Assembly (NCBI GenBank): GCA_963608705.1
Contig: CAVDHB010000075.1
Span: 1 to 64,000, forward strand
Direction of reading: 5' to 3'
DNA from: CAVDHB01 sp963608705
GTDB lineage: Bacteria > Bacteroidota > Bacteroidia > Bacteroidales > Bacteroidaceae
Length of the DNA stretch: 64,000 bases
In this document: positions 17,889-28,975 of the stretch, in pieces
How positions within the stretch are numbered: position 1 is the first letter of the stretch
Layout of the letters: the number at the start of each line of letters is the position of its first letter
Program-made: the position numbers and the translations under genes
Notes under the pieces: model-generated
What the model was told of the DNA's origin: nothing
Databases searched by the model: none
Seen by the model: the letters and a program-made list of their open reading frames with translations, nothing else

Positions 17889-17920
17889 TTTGTGTGTTAG
17901 GAAAAAAATAGCTAACTTTG
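17889..17920 (+). promoter_or_regulatory. Promoter of the purM-prfA-pyrF run
   Basis: TTTG at 17889-17892 and TAACTTTG at 17913-17920 with a 20-bp spacer match the Bacteroides -33/-7 consensus. The ATG is 23 nt downstream. Confidence 0.75.
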
Positions 17921-17942
17921 CAGAATAAAAATACAGACGACT

Positions 17943-19112
<1,170 letters not shown>

Positions 19113-19118
19113 TCCGAT

Positions 19119-20204
19119 ATGGCAGAAAACTCATTACTGCAAAAGTTAGACGGGCTTAACAGCCGGTTCGAGGAAGTGTCCACCCTTATCACGGATCCCA
19201 AAGTCATCGCAGACCAAAAGCGCTTTGTGAAGCTCACCAAGGAATACAAGGAATTGGAGGAGCTGATGAAAGCCCGCAAGGAATATGCGCAAAGGCTGAA
19301 AGACATTGACGAGGCGAACCAGCTCATCCTTAACGAGCAAGACCCGGAAATAAAGGAGATGGCTCACGAGGAACTGGAAGAAAACAAGAAGGCTATTCCC
19401 GAACTGGAAGAACGTATTAAACTCCTGTTAGTACCAGCGGATCCCGAAGACGGTAAAAATGCCGTGATGGAGATTCGTGCCGGAACAGGAGGAGACGAGG
19501 CGGCTCTCTTCGCAGGCGACCTGTTCAGAATGTACTCGAAATACATTGAGAACAAAGGGTGGAAAATAGACGTGACCAGCTTTACGGAAGGTGCCGCCGG
19601 AGGATACAAGGAAATCATTTTCACTGTCAGTGGCGAGAATGTGTATGGCACATTGAAATACGAATCCGGAGTTCACCGTGTACAACGAGTACCCGCCACA
19701 GAGACACAAGGCAGAGTACATACCTCCGCCGCTTCCGTGGCTGTACTGCCCGAAGCGGATGAATTCGATGTGGAAATCCGCAAGGAAGACATACGTACTG
19801 ATATTTTCTGCGCCAGCGGTCATGGAGGCCAGTGTGTCAATACGACCTATTCCGCTATTCGGTTGGTACATATTCCCACGGGTATTACCGTGCAATGCCA
19901 GGATGAACGTTCGCAAAAGCGAAACCTGGAGAAGGGAATGGCTGAATTACGGACACGTATATATAATATGGAGTATCAAAAGTACCTGGACGGAATCGCC
20001 GCTAAACGAAAGACCATGGTATCCACAGGCGACCGCTCCGCCAAGATTCGCACGTACAACTATCCCCAGGGGCGTATTACGGATCACCGTATCAACTACA
20101 CGGTCTATAATCTCGCCGCTTTCATGGACGGGGATATTCAAGATTGCATAGACCATTTAATAGTGGCAGAAAATGCGGAACGGTTGAAAGAAAGTGAACT
20201 CTGA
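19119..20204 (+). CDS. prfA: Peptide chain release factor 1
   Basis: The 361-residue RF1 has an N-terminal coiled-coil region (about 1-110), the RAGTGGDEA core segment, PAT in the codon-recognition region (PATETQGRVHTSAA), and the catalytic GGQ in GHGGQCVNTT (about 240). Cys follows GGQ where E. coli has His, a change I recall as usual for Bacteroidales. RF1 reads UAA and UAG and triggers peptide release on the ribosome. It starts 6 nt after purM. Confidence 0.96.
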   Translation: MAENSLLQKLDGLNSRFEEVSTLITDPKVIADQKRFVKLTKEYKELEELMKARKEYAQRLKDIDEANQLILNEQDPEIKEMAHEELEENKKAIPELEERIKLLLVPADPEDGKNAVMEIRAGTGGDEAALFAGDLFRMYSKYIENKGWKIDVTSFTEGAAGGYKEIIFTVSGENVYGTLKYESGVHRVQRVPATETQGRVHTSAASVAVLPEADEFDVEIRKEDIRTDIFCASGHGGQCVNTTYSAIRLVHIPTGITVQCQDERSQKRNLEKGMAELRTRIYNMEYQKYLDGIAAKRKTMVSTGDRSAKIRTYNYPQGRITDHRINYTVYNLAAFMDGDIQDCIDHLIVAENAERLKESEL

Positions 20205-20233
20205 CAGAAGTGAAACTTAACGAAACAGTGAAT

Positions 20234-21055
20234 ATGGATAAACAAGCATTATTCGAACAAATCAAGGCAAAGCAGAGCTTCCTCTGTGTAGGGCTTGACT
20301 CCGATATAAAGAAAATACCGTCTCACCTTCTTTCCGAAGAAGACCCGGTATTCGCTTTTAACAAACAAATCATTGACGCCACCGCTCCTTTCTGTGTGGC
20401 TTACAAACCCAACTGGGCTTTCTATGAAAGTGAAGGTGTGAAAGGACTGATGTCGTTGGACAAGACCCTGGATTATCTTCACAAGAATTATCCACAGCAT
20501 TTCATCATAGCCGATGCCAAACGAGGAGACATCGGAAACACGTCTGCCATGTATGCCCGCAGCTTCTTTGAGACTTCACAAGTGGACGCACTCACCGTAG
20601 CACCTTATATGGGTGAAGACAGTGTGACTCCTTTCCTGACGTATCCCGGCAAATGGGTAATCCTGCTGGCTTTGACAAGCAACAAGGGTTCCATGGATTT
20701 CCAATTGACAGAAGACCCTCAAGGAGAACGGTTGTTTGAGAAAGTATTGCGCACTTCACAGAAATGGGGAAGTGATGAAAATATGATGTATGTCGTAGGT
20801 GCCACCAGAGGAAAACTCTTCGAGGATGTGCGAAAGATTGTTCCCGACCATTTCCTGCTCGTGCCAGGAGTGGGCGCACAGGGCGGTTCACTGGAAGAAG
20901 TTTGTAACTATGGCATGAATAAAACTTGTGGATTACTGGTGAACTCATCCAGAGGTATTATCTTCGCTTCCCATGGAGAAGATTTCTCAGAAGCCGCAGG
21001 TGAAAAAGCGCACAACCTGCAACAACAGATGGCAGTCCAGTTGAGACAGATTTAA
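20234..21055 (+). CDS. pyrF: Orotidine 5'-phosphate decarboxylase (type 2)
   Basis: The ATG at 20234 (MDKQALFEQIKAKQ) is preferred over the in-frame ATG at 20210, giving 273 residues. The family signature is DAKRGDIGNTS (about 95-105), with FLCVGLDSD near the start and VPGVGAQGG near the end. It makes UMP from OMP, the last step of pyrimidine synthesis. The longer form and DAKRGDI context fit the PyrF type 2 subfamily. It lies 29 nt after prfA in the same direction. Confidence 0.95.
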   Translation: MDKQALFEQIKAKQSFLCVGLDSDIKKIPSHLLSEEDPVFAFNKQIIDATAPFCVAYKPNWAFYESEGVKGLMSLDKTLDYLHKNYPQHFIIADAKRGDIGNTSAMYARSFFETSQVDALTVAPYMGEDSVTPFLTYPGKWVILLALTSNKGSMDFQLTEDPQGERLFEKVLRTSQKWGSDENMMYVVGATRGKLFEDVRKIVPDHFLLVPGVGAQGGSLEEVCNYGMNKTCGLLVNSSRGIIFASHGEDFSEAAGEKAHNLQQQMAVQLRQI

Positions 21056-21139
21056 CTATCTCTGCAAAAAGACACCAACAAAAGGCAGGTATTTGGTTTT
21101 TTTTTACGAAATTTGCAGCGAAAAGTAAGATAAAAGACA

Positions 21140-22195
21140 ATGGTACAATTTACCGCAAAACAAATAGCGGCCTATTTAAAAGGCGACATTGAAGGAAACC
21201 CTGACTGCACAGTGCATACTTTTGCCAAGATTGAGGAAGGAACTGAAGGAGCTATCTCTTTCCTTGCCAATCCCAAGTATGCGCATTATCTGTATACGAC
21301 AGAATCCAGTATTATACTGGTAAACAAGGATTTTCATCCCGAACAGCCTGTAAAAGCCACCTTAGTGAAAGTGGACGATGCCTACGCAGCCATCGCACAG
21401 TTGTTGGCCATGTATGAATCCACTATTCCGCAAAAGACAGGAATCAGTGAGAAAGCCTCAATTGATTCCACCGCTAAAATCGGAAAGGAGTGCTACATTG
21501 GCCCGTTTGCGGTAATTGGGAAAAATGTGGTAATCGGTGACCATACGCAAATATATCCAGGAGTGGTAATCGGTGAGAGTGTGCAAATCGGATCACACAA
21601 CATTCTATATCCCAATGTGACCATCTATCACGGATGCAAGTTGGGAAATCGTGTCACGCTGCACGCAGGGACTGTAATCGGAGCAGACGGTTTCGGATTC
21701 GCTCCCACAGCACAGGGCTATGACAAGATTCCACAAATTGGCATCGTAACCATTGACGATGACGTGGAAATTGGCGCCAATGCTTGTGTAGACCGTTCCA
21801 CTATGGGAAGTACCTATATAGGAAAAGGAGTGAAACTGGACAATCTGGTGCAAATCGCTCACAATGTGACTGTCGGAGACAACACTGTCATGTCAGCTCA
21901 GACTGGAGTGGCAGGCTCTGCCAAGATAGGAAAATGGTGTATGTTTGGCGGACAAGTAGGAGTAGCAGGTCACATCACTATCGGAGACCGCACTTTGGCC
22001 GGAGCACAGGCTGGCATTGCAAGCAAACTGCCTAAAGGACACACCACCATACAAGGTTCTCCTGCCATTGAAGTGGGCAACTTCAGACGCAGCAGCGTGG
22101 TGTACAAGAAACTTCCCGAACTCTACCGCCAACTCAATGAGATGGAGAAAGAAATACAGATATTGAAAGAACAAATAAAGAATCACTCTAACTAA
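21140..22195 (+). CDS. lpxD: UDP-3-O-acylglucosamine N-acyltransferase
   Basis: The 351-residue protein has an N-terminal uridine-binding domain (to about 110), then left-handed beta-helix hexapeptide repeats, with the catalytic His in QIAHNVTVGDN (about 240), and a C-terminal helical region. It adds the second acyl chain in lipid A synthesis at the cytoplasmic membrane face. It opens the operon lpxD-lpxC/fabZ-lpxA, separated by only 4 and 3 nt, so the three acyl-handling steps are made together. Confidence 0.96.
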   Translation: MVQFTAKQIAAYLKGDIEGNPDCTVHTFAKIEEGTEGAISFLANPKYAHYLYTTESSIILVNKDFHPEQPVKATLVKVDDAYAAIAQLLAMYESTIPQKTGISEKASIDSTAKIGKECYIGPFAVIGKNVVIGDHTQIYPGVVIGESVQIGSHNILYPNVTIYHGCKLGNRVTLHAGTVIGADGFGFAPTAQGYDKIPQIGIVTIDDDVEIGANACVDRSTMGSTYIGKGVKLDNLVQIAHNVTVGDNTVMSAQTGVAGSAKIGKWCMFGGQVGVAGHITIGDRTLAGAQAGIASKLPKGHTTIQGSPAIEVGNFRRSSVVYKKLPELYRQLNEMEKEIQILKEQIKNHSN

Positions 22196-22199
22196 AGAC

Positions 22200-23585
22200 A
22201 TGTTAAAGCAAAATACATTGAAAGGCAGTTTCTCCCTCTGTGGAAAAGGGCTGCACACGGGACTTTTTCTGACCGTGACTTTCAATCCTGCTCCCGAAAA
22301 CTACGGGTATAAGATTCAGCGCATCGACATGGAAGGACAACCCATCATCGATGCGATAGCGGAAAATGTCATAGACACTCAACGTGGTACGGTACTTGCG
22401 GAAGGAGAAGCCAAAGTAAGTACGGTGGAACACGCCATGTCGTCACTCTACGCACTGGGTATTGACAACTGCCTGATACAGGTAAACGGCCCAGAATTAC
22501 CTATTTTAGATGGAAGTGCGGAAAAATATGTGGAACAAATCCAGAAGATTGGTATCGTAGAACAACAAGCTCCTAAAAGTGTTTATATCATTCGGAAAAA
22601 GATTGAGTTCAAGAATGAAGAGACAGGGTCTTGTATCACGATTTTGCCCGATGACAAATTCAGTATCACCACCATGATTTCATATCCGGGGAAAGTGCTG
22701 GCCGCACAGTTCGCCACCCTGGATGATATGAAGAACTATTCAAAAGAGATAGCCGCAGCACGTACTTTTGTATTTGTGCGGGAGATTGAGCCACTGCTCA
22801 ACGCAGGCTTAATCAAAGGCGGGGATTTGGATAACGCCATTGTCATCTACGAGAATGAAATCTCACAGGACAAATTGGACAAGCTGGCTGACCTGATTCA
22901 CGCAGAGCACAGAGACGCCACCAAGTTGGGTTTTCTGAACCACAAACCATTGGTGTGGGACAATGAACCGGCTCGTCATAAACTGTTGGATATCATTGGC
23001 GACATGGCACTGATAGGCAGACCGATACAGGGAAGAATCATTGCCACACGTCCGGGACACACCGTAAACAATAAGTTTGCACGCCAAATGCGACGTGAGA
23101 TACGAAAACACGAAATACAAACACCCAGCTACGATTGCAACGAACCGCCAGTCATGGATGTGAACCGTATCCGTGAGCTGCTTCCTCACCGTTACCCCAT
23201 GCAGTTGGTGGACAAAGTAATATCCTTGAGTGGCAACAGTATTGTGGCGGTGAAAAATGTAACCTCCAACGAACCTTTCTTTCAAGGACATTTTCCCCAA
23301 GAGCCTATCATGCCCGGTGTGCTGCAAATAGAAGCAATGGCACAGGCTGGAGGCTTGCTGGTACTGAACCGCGTGGAAGAGCCAGAGAAATGGAGCACCT
23401 ATTTTCTGGCCATCAATAATGTGAAGTTCCGTCAGAAAGTGGTGCCGGGTGACACACTTATCTTCAAAGTAGAGCTGTTGGCTCCTCTGCGCCATGGCAT
23501 ATCCTCCATGAAAGGATATGTATTCGTAGGAGAAAAAATTGTGAGCGAAGCCACATTCACAGCTCAAATTGTAAAAAACAAATAA
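22200..23585 (+). CDS. lpxC/fabZ: LpxC-FabZ fusion: UDP-3-O-acyl-GlcNAc deacetylase / hydroxyacyl-ACP dehydratase
   Basis: The 461-residue bifunctional enzyme is typical of Bacteroidetes. The LpxC half (1 to about 305) keeps its zinc and active-site residues in VEHAMSSL, RHKLLDIIGD and RPGHTVNN. The FabZ half (about 310-461) has LLPHRYPMQLVDKV and the hot-dog active site FQGHFPQEPIMPGV. LpxC commits UDP-acyl-GlcNAc to lipid A, while FabZ dehydrates 3-hydroxyacyl-ACP for fatty acid synthesis. The fusion couples the two users of hydroxyacyl chains. Neighbours lpxD and lpxA abut it. Confidence 0.97.
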   Translation: MLKQNTLKGSFSLCGKGLHTGLFLTVTFNPAPENYGYKIQRIDMEGQPIIDAIAENVIDTQRGTVLAEGEAKVSTVEHAMSSLYALGIDNCLIQVNGPELPILDGSAEKYVEQIQKIGIVEQQAPKSVYIIRKKIEFKNEETGSCITILPDDKFSITTMISYPGKVLAAQFATLDDMKNYSKEIAAARTFVFVREIEPLLNAGLIKGGDLDNAIVIYENEISQDKLDKLADLIHAEHRDATKLGFLNHKPLVWDNEPARHKLLDIIGDMALIGRPIQGRIIATRPGHTVNNKFARQMRREIRKHEIQTPSYDCNEPPVMDVNRIRELLPHRYPMQLVDKVISLSGNSIVAVKNVTSNEPFFQGHFPQEPIMPGVLQIEAMAQAGGLLVLNRVEEPEKWSTYFLAINNVKFRQKVVPGDTLIFKVELLAPLRHGISSMKGYVFVGEKIVSEATFTAQIVKNK

Positions 23586-23588
23586 ACT

Positions 23589-24362
23589 ATGAGCAAAATT
23601 AGCCCGTTGGCATACGTGGATCCAGAAGCTGTAATCGGAGAGAACTGTGAAATCGGTCCATTCTGCTTCATAGACAAAAACGTAGTTATCGGAGACAACA
23701 ATGTCTTGATGAACAGTGTAACCGTACTTTACGGTACCAGAATGGGTTCGGGAAACACCGTCTTTCCCGGAGCTGTATTAGGAGCTGTCCCCCAAGACTT
23801 GAAATTCAAAGGAGAAGAAACCACCGCCATCATAGGAGATAACAACAGAATACGTGAAAACGTGACTATCAACCGTGGCACGGCGGCAAAAGGACGCACG
23901 AAAGTAGGCAGTGGAAACTTGCTGATGGAAGGGGTACACGTGGCTCATGACGTAACACTGGGCAACAACTGCATCATTGGAAACACCACGAAAATTGCCG
24001 GAGAGGTAGTCATCGACGACACGGCCATTATCAGTGCCTGTGTATTGATTCACCAATTCTGTCGTGTGGGAAGTTTGGTGATGATTGGCGGAGGCACACG
24101 CTTCAGTCAAGACGCTCCACCCTTTGCGATGATTGCCCGTGAACCGTGCGCCTTCTGCGGACTGAATATCGTAGGCTTGCGTCGTCATGGTTTCAGTCAC
24201 GAACGCATTGACAACATACGTCAAGCTTACCGTATCATCTATGAGGAAAAGCTGTTGCTGAAAGACGCTTGTGAGAAAATACGCAAAGAGATTGAACAGA
24301 CAGATGACATAAAATACATTCTCTCTTTCATTGAAAGTTCAAAACGAGGCTTTATACATTAA
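23589..24362 (+). CDS. lpxA: UDP-N-acetylglucosamine acyltransferase
   Basis: The 257-residue protein consists of hexapeptide repeats (GENCEIGPFCFIDKNVVIGD onward) with the catalytic His in HVAHDVTLGNN (about 120), and a C-terminal helical bundle (GLRRHGFSHERIDNIRQAYR). It performs the first lipid A step, transfer of a hydroxyacyl chain to UDP-GlcNAc. It starts 3 nt after lpxC/fabZ. Confidence 0.97.
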   Translation: MSKISPLAYVDPEAVIGENCEIGPFCFIDKNVVIGDNNVLMNSVTVLYGTRMGSGNTVFPGAVLGAVPQDLKFKGEETTAIIGDNNRIRENVTINRGTAAKGRTKVGSGNLLMEGVHVAHDVTLGNNCIIGNTTKIAGEVVIDDTAIISACVLIHQFCRVGSLVMIGGGTRFSQDAPPFAMIAREPCAFCGLNIVGLRRHGFSHERIDNIRQAYRIIYEEKLLLKDACEKIRKEIEQTDDIKYILSFIESSKRGFIH

Positions 24363-24374
24363 CTACCGACAATT

Positions 24375-24935
24375 ATGGTATACAGATTTATGCTACTCGC
24401 AGAGGACTCGGATGAGTTCGTCCGTGAAATAGAAATCGCACCAGAAGCCACTTTCTTCGACTTTCATAAGATAATACTGAAAGCATGTGGCTACAAAGAC
24501 GACCAAATGACCTCTTTCTTCATCTGTGACGAAGACTGGGGAAAAGAGACGGAAATCACATTGGAAGCTATGGACGCTTCCAGCCATGTCCACATCATGA
24601 GGGACACCACGCTGAAAGAGTACATAACCAAGCAACGTCAGCGGTTATTATATGAGTTCGACCCATTAATGGGAAGAGACTTGTTTATCGAACTGATGGA
24701 AATTAAAAAGGATAAAGACTGTCCCACCCCGAAATGCGTCAAATCTGAGGGGAAGGCACCTTCCCAAGAAGAAGATCCTGCCTCTTTATTAGGAGGTAAT
24801 GACTTAGAAGGCTTCGGGAACGATGATGATGAGTACGGAGGAAGTTACGGTGACACCTATGATTCAAGCAATTTCAACGAAGAAGACTTCGATGGAATGT
24901 CCATCAGTGACGGAAATCCATATCAAGACGATTAA
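24375..24935 (+). CDS. pRiA4b ORF-3-like domain protein with acidic tail
   Basis: Residues 1 to about 105 of 186 match the plasmid pRiA4b ORF-3-like fold (YRFMLLAEDSDEFVREIEI, ATFFDFHKIILKACGY). The rest is a low-complexity Asp/Glu/Gly/Ser tail (EGFGNDDDEYGGSYGD). The function is unknown. It starts 12 nt after lpxA and ends 21 nt before miaA, so it is inside the operon. The tail suggests an acidic binding or solubility function, not catalysis. Confidence 0.8.
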   Translation: MVYRFMLLAEDSDEFVREIEIAPEATFFDFHKIILKACGYKDDQMTSFFICDEDWGKETEITLEAMDASSHVHIMRDTTLKEYITKQRQRLLYEFDPLMGRDLFIELMEIKKDKDCPTPKCVKSEGKAPSQEEDPASLLGGNDLEGFGNDDDEYGGSYGDTYDSSNFNEEDFDGMSISDGNPYQDD

Positions 24936-24956
24936 TCACGCCTCAACAAAACAAAG

Positions 24957-25865
24957 ATGAAAACAATGTTAGTCCTCTTAGGACCAACGGGTGTAGGAAA
25001 AACAAAGCTCAGCCTTTCTTTGGCTGGGCTTTTGCATTCTCCCATCCTCAGTGCGGACTCCCGTCAAATGTATCGGGACATCCCGATTGGTACAGCCTCA
25101 CCCACACCTGCTGAAAGAGCCACCATACCGCATTATTTTGTGGCCAACCTCGCTTTGTCGGATTACTACAGTGCCGCACAATACGAAAATGATGTCATCA
25201 CTCTTTCCAAAGAGCTTTTCAAAACCCATGACAGCCTCTTGCTGACAGGAGGTTCCATGATGTACATTGACGCTGTATGCAAAGGAATCGATGACATTCC
25301 CACTATCTCTGATGAAATCCGACAAACTATGAGCAGACGATTGAAAGAAGAAGGATTGGAAAAACTTCAGACTGAACTTAGGCTCTTAGACCCTGAATAC
25401 GCACGTATCGTGGATATGCAGAACACCAAACGAGTCGTACACGCACTGGAAATCTGTATGCAAAGCGGTACCACCTATACCTCCCTTCGAAAACGGGTGC
25501 ACAAACAACGTCCTTTCCGCATCGTCAAAGTGGGATTACGAAGAGACAGGGAAGAACTCTACCAACGCATCAATCAAAGAGTGGACACAATGCTGGAGGA
25601 GGGATTACTGGAAGAAGCAAGAAATGTATATCCCTATCATCAATACAACTCATTAAACACAGTAGGGTACAAAGAGCTTTTTGCCTATTTCGAGGGGAAA
25701 TGGACACTGGAAGAAGCGATAGAGAAGATTAAACGAAATACCCGTGTATATAGCAGAAAGCAGATGACATGGTTCAAACGAGACAAGGATATTCATTGGT
25801 TTCATCCTGCCGACACCCCCGCCATCTACCACTTTTTAGCTGGAGAGAATCTAATAAATCTCTAA
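24957..25865 (+). CDS. miaA: tRNA dimethylallyltransferase
   Basis: The 302-residue enzyme has the P-loop GPTGVGKTKL (about 9-18), DSRQMYRDIPIGTA (family substrate motif) and a C-terminal region with RNTRVYSRKQMTWF. It transfers dimethylallyl to A37 of tRNAs reading UNN codons. Many Bacteroidales carry two miaA copies; whether this is the only one cannot be judged here. Confidence 0.95.
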   Translation: MKTMLVLLGPTGVGKTKLSLSLAGLLHSPILSADSRQMYRDIPIGTASPTPAERATIPHYFVANLALSDYYSAAQYENDVITLSKELFKTHDSLLLTGGSMMYIDAVCKGIDDIPTISDEIRQTMSRRLKEEGLEKLQTELRLLDPEYARIVDMQNTKRVVHALEICMQSGTTYTSLRKRVHKQRPFRIVKVGLRRDREELYQRINQRVDTMLEEGLLEEARNVYPYHQYNSLNTVGYKELFAYFEGKWTLEEAIEKIKRNTRVYSRKQMTWFKRDKDIHWFHPADTPAIYHFLAGENLINL

Positions 25866-25925
25866 ATTTCACGCTTCTTATTGAAGTTTTACCGCTAAAC
25901 AGCAGGTGTATTCAAGGGAAAGATG

Positions 25926-25933
25926 TATTTTTG
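25926..25933 (+). promoter_or_regulatory. -7 element of the PBP1A gene
   Basis: TATTTTTG matches TAnnTTTG and lies 29 nt before the ATG at 25962, in the 96-bp gap after miaA. No spaced TTTG is seen. Confidence 0.55.
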
Positions 25934-25961
25934 CAAGCAATAGTAAGCATATAACACGCGC

Positions 25962-28514
25962 ATGAGTGCATTTATAAAAACAACATTTTCCTTTATAGGA
26001 AATTTTATCAGGAAGGTGGTTAGTTCAAGCCGCCATTTCGCTCATTGGTACGCCGGACTTTACAAGGGCGCGCCATGGTACAAGAAAACAGGAGTGGGAA
26101 TCGTTTCCGCAATCGTGGGTTTCTTCCTGCTTTTGATTGCCATTGACTTCAATCTGTTCTGGTTGTTCGGTAAATCACCCAGTCTTTATGATGTGAGTCA
26201 TCCGAAAGTCAGCACCGCCTCCATGATTTACAGTGCGGACGGCAAACTCATTGGAAAGTACTTTAATCAGAACCGTACTCCGGTGACTTTCAATGACATC
26301 TCGCCAATTATCATTCATGCGCTTATCAGCACAGAGGACGAACGTTTCTACAAGCATCATGGTATTGACTTCCAGGGACTGGGAGCTGCCGCCAAAGACA
26401 TGATACACGGTCATGCCAGGGGTGCCAGTACGATTACCCAGCAGTTGGCCAAGAATATGTTCCGCACCCGAACCCAATACTCCAAGGGACTGTTGGGCTA
26501 TGTGCCGGGAGTAGGAATGTTCATCGTCAAGATGAAGGAATGGATTACAGCCGTGAAACTCGAAGCGGTCTATACAAAGAACGAGATTCTTACCATGTAT
26601 TTCAATACGGTAGATTTCGGGAACAACGCTTACGGTATCAAGACGGCGGCCAAGACTTATTTCAACACTACGCCTGACAAACTGGACTATCAAGAAGCCG
26701 CTACTTTAGTAGGACTGCTGAAAGCCACGAATTATTACAATCCCATCACCAATCCAAAGAACAGCGAGAAACGCCGTAATACAGTTTTGGAGAACATGGT
26801 GACTCACGGATACTTGACTAAGGCACAGTACGACTCTATCAGTGTTTTGCCCACGAAAGTCAATGAATTCAAGATTGAAAACAATTATGACGGAGAAGCG
26901 TTGTATTTCCGCGAAGCAGTAGCTGACTATTTACAGCCTTGGTGCAAAGAACACAATGTGGACTTGTATTCTGACGGTTTGAAAATCTACACCACGCTTG
27001 ACACCCGTATGCAGAAATATGCAGAGGAAGCGGTATGGAAACAAATGCAAACCGTACAGCAAAGTTTCAATGGTCACTGGGGAAATTTTGAGCAAAAGAA
27101 CTATCCGTGGCGAGACGAGAACGGAAACATCATTCCCAATTTCATTGAGAACATAGCCAAGAAGACAGACGCTTACAAATACTGGTCGGAAATCTATCCT
27201 GACAATCCAGACTCCGTGGACGCCATGATGAACAAACCTCATGAAGTACAGGTGTTCGACTACAAAGCGCCCAACCACAAGAAAACAATGATGCTCAGCT
27301 CCATGGACTCTATCCGCTACATGGCTTATTTCATGCACGCCAGCATGATTGCCATGGAACCACAAACTGGACAGGTGAAAGCATGGGTAGGCGATGTGGA
27401 CTTCAACACATGGAAATACGACAAGGTTACCTCCATGCGTCAATGCGGATCCACCTTCAAGCTTTTTGTCTACTCACAAGCCATGAACCAAGGCATGAAT
27501 CCTTGTGACAAGATGAAAGACCAAGCCATCCAAATGATGGTATATGACAAAATAAAGAAGCAGGACGTTTTATGGGCACCGGGAAACGCCAACGGACGTT
27601 TTAGCGGAGATTCCATCTCCTTACGTGGAGCGTTTTCACAGAGTATAAACTCCATCGCAGTGCAAGTGGGACAAAGAGTAGGCATCAAGAATATTATCAA
27701 CACAGCACACGCTATGGGCGTGGATGTTCCGATTGACAATGAACCCTCCATCTGTTTGGGGGCGGTGGACGTGTCCTTGCTGAAATTGGCCGACGGTTAT
27801 TGTACCATCGCCAATGACGGCAAACAACACGACCCGGTGTTAGTAACCCGGATAGAAGACGCAGACGGCGATGTCATATACGAGGGACCAACAGACACTC
27901 GCCAAGCAGTGCCTTACCGTACCGCTTTCTTGATGCAGAAAATGCTGGAAGCCGGATTGGATCCAGGTGGTACAAGTACTCCTCTTTCCACCTACCTTTC
28001 ACGTTTCTCCAAAGACACTGACTTCGGAGGCAAAACTGGTACGACCAACAATCACTCTGACGCATGGTATATGGGGGTGACACCTAATTTAGTAGTCGGT
28101 TGTTGGGTAGGCGGAGAATACCGTAGTATCCACTTCCGCACGGGTGGCTTAGGCTCGGGAAGTGTACTTGCTTTACCCATTGTCGGGAGATTCCTTCAAA
28201 GTGTATTAAAAGACAGTGAGTTCCAGCAATATCGCACGAAATGGCCTTCCGCAAAAGAAGACATTCCAAGCAACTGTTATGAGTGCGCCGCCAGAGTGGT
28301 ACAAAAGAAAGTGGTACAAGACACCACCTACAGTGACAGCTTGTCTACTGGCGAAAGCGGAGACATCAATATGGACGATATTCTGAACTCTACGGGCGAA
28401 GGCAAAGAGAATAATGCAGAAGGCGAAAATCCCGCAGAAGAAGGAAATCCATCTGGACGACACCATAAAGAAAATAAAGAGTCTGAAAGCAACAATACTG
28501 ATACAGAACTATAA
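25962..28514 (+). CDS. Class A penicillin-binding protein (PBP1A type)
   Basis: The 850-residue protein has one N-terminal transmembrane helix (about 48-68, VGIVSAIVGFFLLLIAI), a GT51 glycosyltransferase domain with STEDERFYKHHGID (about 127-140), and a transpeptidase domain with GSTFK (Ser nucleophile, about 500), SQSIN and KTGTT (about 690). The C-terminus is a long Glu/Asn/Ser-rich tail. It polymerises and cross-links peptidoglycan in the periplasm. It is probably monocistronic: its own -7 element and a strong terminator at 28539. Confidence 0.95.
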   Translation: MSAFIKTTFSFIGNFIRKVVSSSRHFAHWYAGLYKGAPWYKKTGVGIVSAIVGFFLLLIAIDFNLFWLFGKSPSLYDVSHPKVSTASMIYSADGKLIGKYFNQNRTPVTFNDISPIIIHALISTEDERFYKHHGIDFQGLGAAAKDMIHGHARGASTITQQLAKNMFRTRTQYSKGLLGYVPGVGMFIVKMKEWITAVKLEAVYTKNEILTMYFNTVDFGNNAYGIKTAAKTYFNTTPDKLDYQEAATLVGLLKATNYYNPITNPKNSEKRRNTVLENMVTHGYLTKAQYDSISVLPTKVNEFKIENNYDGEALYFREAVADYLQPWCKEHNVDLYSDGLKIYTTLDTRMQKYAEEAVWKQMQTVQQSFNGHWGNFEQKNYPWRDENGNIIPNFIENIAKKTDAYKYWSEIYPDNPDSVDAMMNKPHEVQVFDYKAPNHKKTMMLSSMDSIRYMAYFMHASMIAMEPQTGQVKAWVGDVDFNTWKYDKVTSMRQCGSTFKLFVYSQAMNQGMNPCDKMKDQAIQMMVYDKIKKQDVLWAPGNANGRFSGDSISLRGAFSQSINSIAVQVGQRVGIKNIINTAHAMGVDVPIDNEPSICLGAVDVSLLKLADGYCTIANDGKQHDPVLVTRIEDADGDVIYEGPTDTRQAVPYRTAFLMQKMLEAGLDPGGTSTPLSTYLSRFSKDTDFGGKTGTTNNHSDAWYMGVTPNLVVGCWVGGEYRSIHFRTGGLGSGSVLALPIVGRFLQSVLKDSEFQQYRTKWPSAKEDIPSNCYECAARVVQKKVVQDTTYSDSLSTGESGDINMDDILNSTGEGKENNAEGENPAEEGNPSGRHHKENKESESNNTDTEL

Positions 28515-28538
28515 TGAAAAGTTCTGTCAAACAATCAG

Positions 28539-28582
28539 AGAGGATGCAGTGCGTAAGAGGTGCTGCATCCTCTTTTCTATTA
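28539..28582 (+). terminator. Terminator after PBP1A
   Basis: AGAGGATGCAG pairs perfectly with CTGCATCCTCT around a 13-nt loop and is followed by TTTTCTATT. Confidence 0.9.
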
Positions 28583-28975
28583 ATAAGCTCTATCTATTTA
28601 CAATGAAGTGGTGTAAACTTCAATGACTATTCGCAATCATCCCCCCTACTGTCTTGTACATTGCTTAAACTTCCTATGCTACCACCAATCAGTAGAGATG
28701 CGATGAATCCTTGTGCATAGTAAAGAAAGGTTTAGAGCACTGTGGAGTAGTGGTACTAAGGCGCATGATCACAAACACAGATATTGGCTTATTCATGCAA
28801 GCGGCTTCATGGGCAATCGAAGCCTTCTTCATTAGCCATCGCAAAAGGCTTCATTGACCATCGAAGCCTTTTGCGTTTTTAATGGAAGAAAAGTTTAAAA
28901 CGCTGGTAAGACTGCTCCGAGACGGATTGATGCTGCTTAAAGTGTATAAATCCGCAACTCGGGTAAGGAATTTCC
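28583..28975. other. Gene-free stretch with degraded repeats
   Basis: No credible ORF is seen. It contains a half copy of the GTAGAGACGCG hairpin (28691-28709, compare 8750-8779) and the hairpin cluster annotated separately at 28803-28875. The rest shows nothing recognisable. Confidence 0.6.
28803..28875. repeat. Conserved-loop hairpin cluster (copy 1)
   Basis: One hairpin is GGCTTC/GAAGCC with loop ATGGGCAATC (28803-28824). Another has a perfect 13-bp stem CGCAAAAGGCTTC/GAAGCCTTTTGCG with loop ATTGACCATC (28840-28875). GAAGCCTT and AAGGCTTC can also pair between them. The loops match, directly or as reverse complements, the loop GATGGGCAAC found at 63794-63868, and CGCAAAAGGCTTC also occurs there. 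Confidence 0.8.
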